Below are positions 35,956 to 44,641 of a stretch of DNA of 64,000 nucleotides, piece after piece. The notes under the pieces were generated by a model. That model did not search any database. It worked only from the letters and a program-made list of their open reading frames with translations, and was not told the DNA's origin. Origin of the DNA: UMGS1491 sp944380925. GTDB taxonomy: Bacteria > Bacillota > Clostridia > Oscillospirales > Acutalibacteraceae. How positions within the stretch are numbered: the stretch's first letter is position 1; each line of letters opens with the position of its first letter. The stretch lies in assembly GCA_944380925.1 (NCBI GenBank), contig CALWJD010000004.1, positions 1 to 64,000 on the forward strand. Direction: 5' to 3'. A program made the translations under genes and the position numbers.

Positions 35956-35984
35956 GCCGCCGAAAGAGCTCGGCGGCATTTTTT
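35956..35984. terminator. Strong bidirectional terminator (repeat copy 2)
   Basis: GCCGCCGA pairs with TCGGCGGC over a 6-base loop. T6 follows on the plus strand and an A-rich tract precedes it, so it can act in both directions for ribF and rpsT. Confidence 0.85.
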
Positions 35985-36104
35985 ATGAATCACCACAAAA
36001 AGCTTACAAAATAGTTTTTTTAGAGGTTTCAATACTTCTACAAGTAATAATTAAAAACTATAAAAATACGTTGATAAGTCATAACTTTCAAAAATAAAAT
36101 TAAA

Positions 36105-36133
36105 TGCCACCGAGAAAACTCAGTGGCATTTTT
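36105..36133. terminator. Strong bidirectional terminator (repeat copy 3)
   Basis: TGCCACCGAG pairs with CTCAGTGGCA (one mismatch) over an AAAA loop, with T6 after it and an A-rich flank before. It lies 8 bases beyond the rpsT stop codon and likely ends rpsT. Confidence 0.85.
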
Positions 36134-36140
36134 TACCGAA

Positions 36141-36380
36141 CTATCTGGCTTTACAGCTAAGAACTATGGCCGACTTTTTGCGAGCTGCAGTATTCTTGTG
36201 GATAATTCCCTTGGAAACTGCTTGGTCCAGCTTTTTAAGCGCCGCACCGACGGCAACTTCGGATTTTTCCTCTAATGCTGACTTAATAGCTGTTCTAAGA
36301 GCTGATTTATAAGCTTTATTCCTTGCGGTTTTTGTATCTATTACTCTTACTCTTTTTTTGGCAGATTTAATATTAGGCAT
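36141..36380 (-). CDS. rpsT: 30S ribosomal protein S20
   Basis: Basic primary 16S rRNA-binding protein, 79 residues. The N-terminus MPNIKSAKKRVRV and the C-terminal KGIIHKNTAARKKSAI segment are diagnostic. It is monocistronic, with GAGGAGG upstream of the ATG and a terminator just after the stop. Confidence 0.97.
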   Translation of the reverse strand: MPNIKSAKKRVRVIDTKTARNKAYKSALRTAIKSALEEKSEVAVGAALKKLDQAVSKGIIHKNTAARKKSAIVLSCKAR

Positions 36381-36419
36381 AAAAATATATCCTCCTCTTT
36401 AAAATATTTAACACTATAA

Positions 36420-37286
36420 CTATCTTTCAATACCCGGAAAAATAATTGCTAACGTATCGGCGCCCGTATGAGCACCTATAACCGGAGTTATTGAATGTAT
36501 TACCACGTTTTTGATACCAAATTTTTTACTTATTTCTTCGGCTAAAAACTTTGCATCATCTTCACAATCGGCATGGGCTATATATATGGGCTCATTACTC
36601 ATATCCTTTTTTTGAATGCATTCTTCAAGCTTGGAAATCAAAGTAGCGAATGCCTTTTTGCGCCCCCTGACGCTTTCGCAAACACTGAGCGTCCCGTCTT
36701 TATCAATTTTCAAAATCGGTTTAATATTCATCATACTTCCGACAAACGCCGTACTACCTGATATTCTGCCTCCACGCTTTAAATGATAAAGATCATCGAC
36801 TACAAACCAATGGCAAATTTTATGTTTATTCTTATCCAGCCAATCTGCGGTTTCGTCTATGCCAGCACCTTGACTACGCATTTTTGAAGCTTTGAAAGCA
36901 AGATACCCCATACCGAGCGACGCACTTAAGGAATCTATTACTCTAAGTTTTCGCTCAGGAAAACGAGTTTTTAACTCGTTCATTGCCAAACATGCGGAAT
37001 TATACATGCCACTGAGCTTTGATGACAAGCACAGGTAAATAATATCTTTTCCTTGCTCGAAATACTTATTAAAATATTCCTCAAACTCCGAAGGGTTAAT
37101 CTGAGTTGTAGAAACCGGAACCTTTTGCCTTATTTTTTCATAAAATTCACATATATCAACGCTATCGCCACTATAAACTTTATCGTCGATAAGCACATCC
37201 ATAGGCAAAGTTAGTATGTCAAAACTATCTTTAAGATCCGAAGGCAAATCCATGGTCAAATCCGAAATAATCACATAATCACTCAT
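36420..37286 (-). CDS. DegV family fatty-acid-binding protein
   Basis: DegV/FakB-type lipid-binding protein that presents fatty acids to the kinase FakA in Firmicutes. The 288 residues have the DegV N-terminal domain (VIISDLTMDLPSDL, PVSTTQINPSEF near 76 with the fatty acid carboxylate-binding Thr/Ser) and the C-terminal helical domain with the HLKRGGRISGSTAFVG motif and the terminal GAHTGADTLAIIF signature. The start is set at the ATG after GGATATG; a frame extending 18 codons upstream looks spurious. FakA itself is not in the window. Confidence 0.93.
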   Translation of the reverse strand: MSDYVIISDLTMDLPSDLKDSFDILTLPMDVLIDDKVYSGDSVDICEFYEKIRQKVPVSTTQINPSEFEEYFNKYFEQGKDIIYLCLSSKLSGMYNSACLAMNELKTRFPERKLRVIDSLSASLGMGYLAFKASKMRSQGAGIDETADWLDKNKHKICHWFVVDDLYHLKRGGRISGSTAFVGSMMNIKPILKIDKDGTLSVCESVRGRKKAFATLISKLEECIQKKDMSNEPIYIAHADCEDDAKFLAEEISKKFGIKNVVIHSITPVIGAHTGADTLAIIFPGIER

Positions 37287-37383
37287 ATCATATCCGATAA
37301 ACCAGCAGGCAACCACACCTGCACATCGATTCGCCTCCAAATTCCAAACAATAGTTTTATAAAAACCGAAAACACAACAAATA

Positions 37384-37785
37384 TTATCTCTTGGAAAATT
37401 GCGGTGCTTTTCTTGCTTTTTTAAGTCCGTATTTCTTACGTTCTTTCATTCTCGGATCACGCGTTATAAATCCGGCTTTTTTAAGGCTTGGTCTGTATTT
37501 TTCAGAATCACATTCCAAAAGAGCTTTTGTGATACCATGTCTTATAGCGCCTGCCTGACCGGCAACTCCGCCGCCCGAAACATTACATACTATATCAAAC
37601 TTACTTTCATTTTCTGTAAGTACCAACGGCTGACGAACTATAACTTTTAAAGTTTCCAAACCGAAGTATTCGTCTATATCTCTTTGGTTAACTGTTATTT
37701 TTCCGCTTCCTTTGTAGAGCCTTACTCTGGCTACGGAGCTTTTTCTTCTACCTGTTCCATAAAAGAAAGGAGTCTTGTTATACAT
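37384..37785 (-). CDS. rpsI: 30S ribosomal protein S9
   Basis: The 133 residues include the GTGRRKSSVARVRL N-terminus, the GGGVAGQAGAIRHGITKALL central motif and the basic C-terminal tail DPRMKERKKYGLKKARKAPQFSKR-like end that reaches the P site. Its ATG overlaps the rplM stop by one base (TAATG), so translation is coupled. Confidence 0.98.
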   Translation of the reverse strand: MYNKTPFFYGTGRRKSSVARVRLYKGSGKITVNQRDIDEYFGLETLKVIVRQPLVLTENESKFDIVCNVSGGGVAGQAGAIRHGITKALLECDSEKYRPSLKKAGFITRDPRMKERKKYGLKKARKAPQFSKR

Positions 37786-38228
37786 TATTCATTTCCCTCC
37801 GCATCGCTAAGTATTTCAGGTTTTTGCGCTTCGTGATTGTGATTTGAACCAACAATCGCACGAAGTCTTGTAATTTGTTTGCGTCCCAAAGAATTGCCCT
37901 GAAGCATTCCTTTAACTGCCCAAAACATTGCTTTTTCCGGATTTTCTCTCATTAAAGTATCGTATCTTACGCTCTTTAAGTGACCGATATACCCGGTGTG
38001 ATGATAGTGATACTTTTTAGTAAGTTTCTTTCCCGTAAGAACTGCCTTTTCACAGTTAATTACGATTACGTGGTCACCACAATCCACGTGCGGAGCAAAA
38101 ATAGGTTTATTTTTTCCGCGAAGCAAACTGGCAACTTGAACGGCAACTCTACCAAGCGGTTTATCGGCTGCATCTATAATGTACCATTTGCGCTCTACCT
38201 GGCCTTTTTTCGGCATAAATGTAGACAT
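37785..38228 (-). CDS. rplM: 50S ribosomal protein L13
   Basis: Early 50S assembly protein of 147 residues: KGQVERKWYIIDAADKPLGR near the N-terminus, KKYHHTG-like loop and MLQGNSLGRKQITRLR near the C-terminus. The ATG after GGGAGGAAGA is preferred over an upstream in-frame ATG that overlaps the ribosome site. It is the first gene of the rplM-rpsI operon, with a consensus promoter at 38266-38294. Confidence 0.97.
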   Translation of the reverse strand: MSTFMPKKGQVERKWYIIDAADKPLGRVAVQVASLLRGKNKPIFAPHVDCGDHVIVINCEKAVLTGKKLTKKYHYHHTGYIGHLKSVRYDTLMRENPEKAMFWAVKGMLQGNSLGRKQITRLRAIVGSNHNHEAQKPEILSDAEGNE

Positions 38229-38265
38229 TCTTCTTCCTCCCATAAATTAAAAGTCTGACTTTAAG

Positions 38266-38294
38266 ATAATACCACTATATACGCACTTTGTCAA
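38266..38294 (-). promoter_or_regulatory. Consensus promoter of rplM-rpsI
   Basis: On the minus strand TTGACA and TATTAT are 17 bases apart, about 35 bases before the rplM start. The rest of the 308-bp gap up to 38551 holds only a terminator for the next gene. Confidence 0.88.
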
Positions 38295-38470
38295 CAAAAA
38301 ATTAATTTTAAAGCATAAAATCTCACGTTTACTTGCTTTTTAATATAATAATCTCTTGTTTTCTCATTTTTGAATTTAAATAAAAAACAATAAAAGGCAA
38401 ATGTTACATCTCGCAATAAATCAAATAATCTTTTATTTTCAATTGATTCCAAATGCGTACAAAACACCAA

Positions 38471-38500
38471 AAGGCTCCCGTTTTAAAAACGTGAGCCTTT
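38471..38500 (-). terminator. Terminator of the secreted coiled-coil gene
   Basis: AAGGCTC-CGTTTT pairs with AAAACG-GAGCCTT (one mismatch pair inside the stem), followed on the minus strand by TTGGTGTTTTG. It lies 50 bases past the stop codon at 38552. Confidence 0.75.
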
Positions 38501-38551
38501 ACTTAAAATATAATTACGTCATTTAACTTAGAAAACGATACGAAAAACAAA

Positions 38552-39004
38552 CTATATTTCTCTAAGCTGTAAAAGCGTTGCAAGCTCGCTATCCAAATTG
38601 CTTCTTCTGTTTTTCAAATCGTTTAATTTATTTTCATTTAATCTTATTTCTCTTGAGATTTTCTCTATTTCCCATTCGAGCCTTTCTCTTTCAAAACGGT
38701 CGTTTTCATTTTCTTGCGCTCGCAATTTTCTATCAAGTCTTGCTTCTAATTTATTTTTTTTCTTTTCCAAACGTTTTATTTCCGCTTCATTTTTCTTGAT
38801 TTTTGCTTGCAATTTAAACATGGTATAGTTATTGTTTTTCCGGCGATATTTGCGCATCTCTTGTTCTTGGATTCGGGCAGCTATTTCTTCATTGGATGCG
38901 GTATAGTCAGATTCAACGTAAGTCACAGGTGCCGCCTTTGCGAAACTAAAACCAAAAGCTAAACTTGTGGCAGCCAAACCAAGTGCAGTTATTTTCTTTA
39001 ACAT
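38552..39004 (-). CDS. Secreted coiled-coil protein
   Basis: The 150-residue product has a clear Sec signal peptide (MLKKITALGLAATSLAFGFSF, cleavage likely after AKA near 24). The rest is almost wholly a charged coiled coil rich in Lys, Glu and Arg from about residue 40 on. There is no membrane anchor after the signal. No family is recognised. The start follows GGAGTTTAA; a frame extended 33 codons upstream crosses the promoter. It resembles in style the exported coiled-coil proteins at 44.6-47.7 kb. Confidence 0.82.
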   Translation of the reverse strand: MLKKITALGLAATSLAFGFSFAKAAPVTYVESDYTASNEEIAARIQEQEMRKYRRKNNNYTMFKLQAKIKKNEAEIKRLEKKKNKLEARLDRKLRAQENENDRFERERLEWEIEKISREIRLNENKLNDLKNRRSNLDSELATLLQLREI

Positions 39005-39047
39005 AACATTAAACTCCTTTTCGTTTTTTACATATACTTGCTTTACC

Positions 39048-39076
39048 ATTGTAACATTAAACCATTGAAAAGTCAA
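39048..39076 (-). promoter_or_regulatory. Promoter of the secreted coiled-coil gene
   Basis: TTGACT, a 17-base spacer and TACAAT on the minus strand lie about 45 bases before the start at 39004. Confidence 0.8.
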
Positions 39077-39251
39077 ATACGCTCTATAAACATACTTTGG
39101 CATGTATAGGTTGTAACCGGCGTATAAAATAATAAATTTATAAAACCATTATTAAAAAGCGAGCACACATATTTTCAAGCCTTTAAAAAAATCACATTTT
39201 GAGTTATAATTGAGAAGTTATATCTCGATTTTTAAAAGGAGCAAATTTTTT

Positions 39252-40688
39252 ATGTCTGAAAATGAAAAACAAGTAAAAGAAATAACTTCCATGAACGAAG
39301 ATTTTGCAAAGTGGTATACCGATATAGTAAAAAAAGCGGAACTTATGGACTATTCAAGCGTAAAAGGATGCATGGTAATAGAGCCTTACGGATATGCAAT
39401 TTGGGAAAATATGGTTTCTATACTCGATAAAAAATTTAAGGAGCTTGGCCACCAAAACGTTTCCATGCCTGTTTTTATACCCGAAAGCCTTCTTCAAAAA
39501 GAAAAAGACCATATCGAAGGTTTTGCGCCGGAAGTTGCGTGGGTTACCCACGGCGGAAACGAAAAACTGCAAGAACGCCTTTGCGTAAGGCCTACCTCCG
39601 AAACACTGTTTTGCGAACACTTTGCAAAAGTAGTACACTCTTGGCGTGATTTACCGAAACTTTATAACCAATGGTGCAACGTTGTGCGTTGGGAAAAAAC
39701 AACCCGTCCATTTCTGCGTTCGAGCGAATTTCAGTGGCAAGAAGGGCATACGCTCCATGAAACTCCCGAAGAGGCAAAGCAAGAAACCATAAAAATGCTC
39801 GATGTTTACTATAATTTCTTTAAAGAATGCCTTGCAATTCCGGCCATTAAAGGCCAAAAAACCGAAAGCGAAAAATTTGCGGGCGCAGAATCGACATATA
39901 CAATCGAAGCATTAATGCATGACGGAAAAGCTTTGCAATCGGCAACAAGCCATTACTTCGGAAATCACTTTGCAAAAGCTTTCGAAATAGAATTCCAAAA
40001 CAGAGATAATAAGCCGCAAAATCCATTCCAAACCTCTTGGGGCTGCTCAACAAGAATGATCGGAGCAATAATTATGGCTCACGGGGACGACAGGGGCCTT
40101 GTCCTGCCGCCTAAAGTTGCGCCGATTCAAGTTGTAATCATTCCTATCGCAATGCAAAAAGAGGGTGTTTTGAACAAAGCAAATGAAATTTGCGAAAAAT
40201 TAAAATCTGTTTGCAGAGTAAAAATTGATGATACTGAAAAATCACCCGGTTGGAAATTTTCGGAATATGAGATGAAGGGCGTCCCGCTAAGACTTGAAAT
40301 AGGGCCAAAAGATATTGAAAAAAATCAGTGCGTAATCGTCAGACGTGATAATCTTGAGAAAATGTTTGTAAGCTTAGATGATTTAGAAAAAGAAATTCCG
40401 GAGCTTCTTAAAAAAGTGCATGAGGGAATGTATCAAAAGGCATTGGAACGAAAAAATCAAATGACACATATCGCACACGACTTTGCAGAATTTAAAAATA
40501 TCGCCAAAAATGAAGTAGGATTTATAAAAGCAATGTGGTGCGGTGACGAAAAATGCGAAAAAGCAGCCAAAGAACAAACGGCATTTACCTCTAGGTGCAT
40601 AAAAGACGAAGAAGAAAAAACCGGAGAAAAATGCGCTATATGCGGAAAAAATGCCAAACACCTTGTATACTGGGCAAAAGCCTATTAA
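39252..40688 (+). CDS. proS: Prolyl-tRNA synthetase, archaeal/eukaryal type
   Basis: Class II synthetase of 478 residues of the type without an internal editing domain, which is common in Clostridia. Signatures include CMVIEPYGYAIWENMVSIL, the motif 2 region RWEKTTRPFLRSSEFQWQEGHT and GRSTRM-like SWGCSTRMIGA (motif 3). The C-terminal zinc-binding domain ends in Tyr (WCGDEKCEKAAKE, CAICGKNAKHLVYWAKAY), typical of this class. The ATG follows AAAAGGAGC; an upstream frame extension of 14 codons crosses the ribosome site. Confidence 0.96.
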   Translation: MSENEKQVKEITSMNEDFAKWYTDIVKKAELMDYSSVKGCMVIEPYGYAIWENMVSILDKKFKELGHQNVSMPVFIPESLLQKEKDHIEGFAPEVAWVTHGGNEKLQERLCVRPTSETLFCEHFAKVVHSWRDLPKLYNQWCNVVRWEKTTRPFLRSSEFQWQEGHTLHETPEEAKQETIKMLDVYYNFFKECLAIPAIKGQKTESEKFAGAESTYTIEALMHDGKALQSATSHYFGNHFAKAFEIEFQNRDNKPQNPFQTSWGCSTRMIGAIIMAHGDDRGLVLPPKVAPIQVVIIPIAMQKEGVLNKANEICEKLKSVCRVKIDDTEKSPGWKFSEYEMKGVPLRLEIGPKDIEKNQCVIVRRDNLEKMFVSLDDLEKEIPELLKKVHEGMYQKALERKNQMTHIAHDFAEFKNIAKNEVGFIKAMWCGDEKCEKAAKEQTAFTSRCIKDEEEKTGEKCAICGKNAKHLVYWAKAY

Positions 40689-40713
40689 AACATTAGAGCA
40701 AGGAAATCACAAA

Positions 40714-41055
40714 ATGGAACGAAAAGTTTTTAATAAATTGGTAAGAGATAAAATTCCGGAAATGCTCGATAAAAACGGCGGCGAAACGGAAACTAAAATC
40801 TTAAACGATGAAGAATATATAAAATGTCTTTATGAAAAATTAAAAGAAGAATGCAATGAAGTTATAGAGGCTGATTCACGCAAAGATTTAATCGAAGAAC
40901 TCGCAGATTTACACGAGGTTATCTTAAGCCTTGCCAAAGCTAAAAATATAGGTATGGAAGAAATAGAATCCACAAGAATTAAAAAAAGAGAAAAACGTGG
41001 CGGATTCGATTCCAAGATATTTTTAAAAAGTTCGAATATCGTTAATAAAATCTAA
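40714..41055 (+). CDS. MazG-like nucleotide pyrophosphohydrolase
   Basis: A 113-residue all-alpha NTP pyrophosphatase-like protein. The start FNKLVRDKIPEML and the acidic metal motif EECNE followed by EELAD (about 49-71) match the PRA-PH/MazG-like family thought to cleanse aberrant nucleotides. The substrate is unknown. Its ATG lies 25 bases after proS with AAGGAAA upstream, so it is probably co-transcribed with proS and nifJ. A longer frame starting inside proS is not supported. Confidence 0.85.
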   Translation: MERKVFNKLVRDKIPEMLDKNGGETETKILNDEEYIKCLYEKLKEECNEVIEADSRKDLIEELADLHEVILSLAKAKNIGMEEIESTRIKKREKRGGFDSKIFLKSSNIVNKI

Positions 41056-41073
41056 TCCGGAGGGATACTTAAT

Positions 41074-44000
41074 TTGGAAAAACAAACAATTAAAAAAACT
41101 ATGGACGGAAACAGTGCAGCTGCGCACTCTGCATATGCGCTTTCGGAAGTAGCCGCAATATATCCGATAACGCCTTCTTCTGTTATGGCTGATGTTACGG
41201 ATAAATATTCGGTAGCGGGCAAAAAAAACGTGTTCGGTACAGAAGTTGAGGTCATGGAAATGCAATCCGAAGCGGGTGCGGCAGGAGCAATTCACGGCGC
41301 ACTTTCGGCAGGAGCTTTGGCAACAACTTTTACGTCTTCACAAGGGCTTCTTCTTATGATTCCAAACATGTATAAAATGGCGGGGGAACTGCTCCCATCT
41401 GTTATTCATGTAGCCGCCCGAACAGTTGCGGCTCATGCGCTTTCGATATTTGGAGACCATTCCGATATCTACGCTTGCAGACAAACGGGCTACGCGATGC
41501 TCTGCGCAAATAATCCGCAAGAAGCGCACCATTTTAGCGCCATAGCGCATCTTTCGGCAATTAAAAGCCATATTCCGTTTTTGCATTTTTTTGATGGCTT
41601 CAGAACATCGCACGAAATACAGAAAATCGAACTTTTGGACTATGAAGATTTAAAAAAATTGGTAGATACAAAAGAACTCGAAAAGTTTAAAGGTCGCTCT
41701 CTTAACCCAAACAAACCTTTGCTTGGCGGGACAGCTCAAAATGATGATGTGTATTTTCAAAACCGAGAAGCCTGCAATACTTTTTATAATAAGGTTTCCG
41801 ATACGGTAGAGTTTTATATGAATGAAATAAATAAACTCGCAAAAACAGATTATAGGCCTTTTGAATACTACGGAGCCGAAAATGCCGAAAAAATTATAAT
41901 TGCAATGGGCTCGGTTTGTGAAACCACCCAAGAAACCATAGATTATATGAATAAAAACGGCGAAAATGTAGGACTCATCAAGGTACGACTCTATCGCCCA
42001 TTTTCAGCAAAACACTTTTTGAAAACACTGCCGAAAAACGTAAAGAAAATATCGGTTATTGACCGCACGAAAGAGGCAGGCGCCTGCGGAGAACCACTTT
42101 ATTTAGATATTGTTGCAACGCTTAAAAAATTAGGGATTGAAAATATAGAAGTATTTTCGGGAAGATACGGTTTGAGCTCGAAAAATACTACTCCCTCGCA
42201 AATTTTGGCTGTTTACAAAAATATGGATTCTGAAAATCCCAAAAAAGAATTTACAATCGGCATAAAAGACGATGTTACAAACCTTTCGCTTGATATAGAT
42301 GAAGAAATAGATACAACTCCAAAAGATACTTTTTCTTGCAAATTCTGGGGTATCGGTTCTGACGGAACCGTAGGAGCCGCAAAAAATACTATAAAAATAA
42401 TCGGAGATAACACCTCAAAATATGTTCAAGGCTTTTTTGAGTACGATTCTAAAAAATCAGGCGGTGTTACGGTTTCTCATTTAAGATTTGGAAACACCCC
42501 CATTAAATCGACATACTACGTAGATAAGGCCGATTTTGTCGCCTGCCATACTCCCGAATATATATATAAATATGATATAATCCAAAATTTAAAGAAAAAC
42601 GGCAGTTTCTTGCTAAACTGCAGCTGGAATGAAGGAGAACTCGAAAAGCGTTTGCCAAATAAAATAAAAAAATATATTGCGGAAAATAATATAAATTTTT
42701 ATGTGGTGGACGCCGCAAAGATAGCCGGTGATTTGGGACTCGGCGGAAGAATAAACACTACCTTGCAAGCTGCATTTTTTAAAATTACAAAAATAATTGA
42801 AGAAAATAAAGCCTTGGAATTTATAAAAGAGGCAATCGAAAAAACATACTCGAAAAAAGGGGCAGAAACAGTAAAAATCAACTGCGCCGCAGCTGAAGCC
42901 GGCATGCAATCGGTTAAAAAAGTAGATATCCCAAAATCATGGAAAACCGTCGAAGAAAGCCAAGAGCAGTATAATAAACCTTTTGACGAAAACTCAGAAC
43001 TCGGTAAATTTTTAGAAAATATCGCAATGCCGATAAACAAACGCCGGGGTAACAACTTGCCCGTTTCAGCATTCTTAAATTATGCGGACGGAAAAATTCC
43101 GCTTGGCACATCAGCTTTCGAAAAACGTGGAACTGCAAACTTTGTGCCAGAATGGATACCGGAAAACTGCATACAATGTGGATTTTGCTCATTTGTCTGC
43201 CCACATGGAGTTATCCGCCTGGCAGCGCTTACGGACGAGGAACTTAAAAACGTCCCAAATGTTATGTCTTCTAAAAAAATGATAGGTTTCCCAAACTTAA
43301 ATTTTGCAATAATTGTTTCTCAAAAAGATTGCACAGGTTGCGAAAATTGTGTTTTTGTATGCCCCGGAATCAAAGACAATAAAGCACTTAAAATGGTTAA
43401 AAACACAAATGAAAATAAAGTTCAAGAAACCTTTGATTACTGCAATAAATTAAAAATCAAGCCCGAGATTTTTGAAAAATTCAAAGAAACAACCGTAAAA
43501 GGTATCGGATTTAAAAAAGAACTTTTGGAATTTTCGGGAGCCTGTGCGGGCTGCGGCGAAACTCCATACGCAAAACTTGCGGTGAATCTTTTCGGCGATA
43601 GGATGATTATCGCCAATGCAACGGGTTGTTCTTCGATTTGGGGCGGTTCTTTCCCTTCTTCTCCATATACGGTAAATGACGAAAACAAAGGTCCCGCATG
43701 GCAAAACTCGTTATTTGAAGATAATGCGGAATTCGGGCTCGGAATAGCTTTGGCGAAAACTTCTCGCCAAAAACCAATCGTTTCGGCAATAAAAGAATTG
43801 GCAAACAAAACAGAGAATACCGAATTTGAATCTTTATGCCAAAACTATATCGAAACAATAAATAATTCTTCCGATAATTTAATCAGCTCAAAAAAATTGA
43901 TAGAATATTTAGAAAAAAATAAAAAAGCGTTTGAAAAAAGTGAAAATTTAACAAACTATATTCTAAATAACAAAAACGATATAAACACAAAATCTATTTG

Positions 44001-44547
44001 GATGTTCGGCGGAGACGGTTGGGCTTATGATATCGGATTTGGCGGGCTTGATCACGTTATAGCGTCGGGTAAAAACGTAAATATTTTAGTGTTCGATACG
44101 GAAGTATATTCAAATACCGGAGGGCAAGCTTCAAAAGCGACCCCTGAAGGCGCAGTGGCTCAATTTGCATCTTCCGGTAAGAAAACTCCCAAAAAAGATT
44201 TGGCGGCAATAGCTACATCCTATGGCTATGTATACGTTGCAAAAGTTTCGCTCGGCGCTAACTTTAACCAATGTATACGTGCATTTACGGAAGCCGAAAG
44301 CTATAATGGCCCTTCCATAATAATAGCCTATGCGCCATGCATTAACCACGGCATAAAAGGCGGCATGAAAAACAGCTTACTTTCAGCCAAACAAGCGGTA
44401 GAATGCGGTTATTGGAATCTCTTTAGATTCGACCCAAGAAAAAAGGAAGCGGGAGAAAATCCAATGCAAAAAGACAGCAAAGAACCCACTTTACCCACAA
44501 AAGAATTCTTTTCCGCTCAAAATAGATTTAAAAATTTAAACAAATAA
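41074..44547 (+). CDS. nifJ: Pyruvate:ferredoxin (flavodoxin) oxidoreductase
   Basis: Oxidises pyruvate and CoA to acetyl-CoA and CO2, reducing ferredoxin, the core step of anaerobic fermentation. The 1157-residue single chain holds all domains in order: N-terminal pyrimidine domain (SAYALSEVAAIYPITPSS), CoA-binding and gamma domains, two [4Fe-4S] ferredoxin motifs (CIQCGFCSFVCPHG near 698 and CTGCENCVFVCPG near 752), the proximal cluster and TPP domain with CAGCGE near 823, GDGWAYDIGFGG near 980, and the C-terminal tail. The start is TTG after GGAGGGAT. Usual length is about 1170-1180 residues. Confidence 0.97.
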   Translation: MEKQTIKKTMDGNSAAAHSAYALSEVAAIYPITPSSVMADVTDKYSVAGKKNVFGTEVEVMEMQSEAGAAGAIHGALSAGALATTFTSSQGLLLMIPNMYKMAGELLPSVIHVAARTVAAHALSIFGDHSDIYACRQTGYAMLCANNPQEAHHFSAIAHLSAIKSHIPFLHFFDGFRTSHEIQKIELLDYEDLKKLVDTKELEKFKGRSLNPNKPLLGGTAQNDDVYFQNREACNTFYNKVSDTVEFYMNEINKLAKTDYRPFEYYGAENAEKIIIAMGSVCETTQETIDYMNKNGENVGLIKVRLYRPFSAKHFLKTLPKNVKKISVIDRTKEAGACGEPLYLDIVATLKKLGIENIEVFSGRYGLSSKNTTPSQILAVYKNMDSENPKKEFTIGIKDDVTNLSLDIDEEIDTTPKDTFSCKFWGIGSDGTVGAAKNTIKIIGDNTSKYVQGFFEYDSKKSGGVTVSHLRFGNTPIKSTYYVDKADFVACHTPEYIYKYDIIQNLKKNGSFLLNCSWNEGELEKRLPNKIKKYIAENNINFYVVDAAKIAGDLGLGGRINTTLQAAFFKITKIIEENKALEFIKEAIEKTYSKKGAETVKINCAAAEAGMQSVKKVDIPKSWKTVEESQEQYNKPFDENSELGKFLENIAMPINKRRGNNLPVSAFLNYADGKIPLGTSAFEKRGTANFVPEWIPENCIQCGFCSFVCPHGVIRLAALTDEELKNVPNVMSSKKMIGFPNLNFAIIVSQKDCTGCENCVFVCPGIKDNKALKMVKNTNENKVQETFDYCNKLKIKPEIFEKFKETTVKGIGFKKELLEFSGACAGCGETPYAKLAVNLFGDRMIIANATGCSSIWGGSFPSSPYTVNDENKGPAWQNSLFEDNAEFGLGIALAKTSRQKPIVSAIKELANKTENTEFESLCQNYIETINNSSDNLISSKKLIEYLEKNKKAFEKSENLTNYILNNKNDINTKSIWMFGGDGWAYDIGFGGLDHVIASGKNVNILVFDTEVYSNTGGQASKATPEGAVAQFASSGKKTPKKDLAAIATSYGYVYVAKVSLGANFNQCIRAFTEAESYNGPSIIIAYAPCINHGIKGGMKNSLLSAKQAVECGYWNLFRFDPRKKEAGENPMQKDSKEPTLPTKEFFSAQNRFKNLNK

Positions 44548-44563
44548 TTTTTTTGATAAAGTA

Positions 44564-44592
44564 TTGCATTATTGTTTTTAATATGTTATAAT
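44564..44592 (+). promoter_or_regulatory. Strong promoter of the exported coiled-coil cluster
   Basis: TTGCAT, a 17-base spacer and a perfect TATAAT lie right after nifJ and just before a dyad at 44598-44624. Confidence 0.8.
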
Positions 44593-44597
44593 GTGGT

Positions 44598-44624
44598 TAA
44601 TACCGATTGGTACCATTGGTATTA
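44598..44624. promoter_or_regulatory. Operator-like dyad over the transcription start
   Basis: TAATACC and GGTATTA flank a central TGGTACCA palindrome, with ATTGGTA also directly repeated inside. Six bases after the -10 box, it is well placed for a repressor. The binding protein is unknown. Confidence 0.5.
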
Positions 44625-44641
44625 GTAGCTGAGAGGGGGGG

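Larger units (their letters stand above)
35805..36133. repeat. Tandem degenerate 150-bp repeat, each unit ending in a terminator
   Basis: Two and a bit copies with a period of about 150 bases lie between ribF and rpsT. A shared block TAAAAATACGTTGATAA recurs at 35911 and 36061, and a hairpin plus T-run closes each unit near 35805-35828 (degenerate), 35956-35984 and 36105-36133. The unit has no ORF. It fills the whole gap between the convergent ribF and rpsT genes. Confidence 0.8.

Noticed and set aside
35805..36133. CRISPR-like array
   Set aside because: Units are about 150 bases, only two to three copies, with a terminator hairpin rather than short identical repeats and unique spacers.
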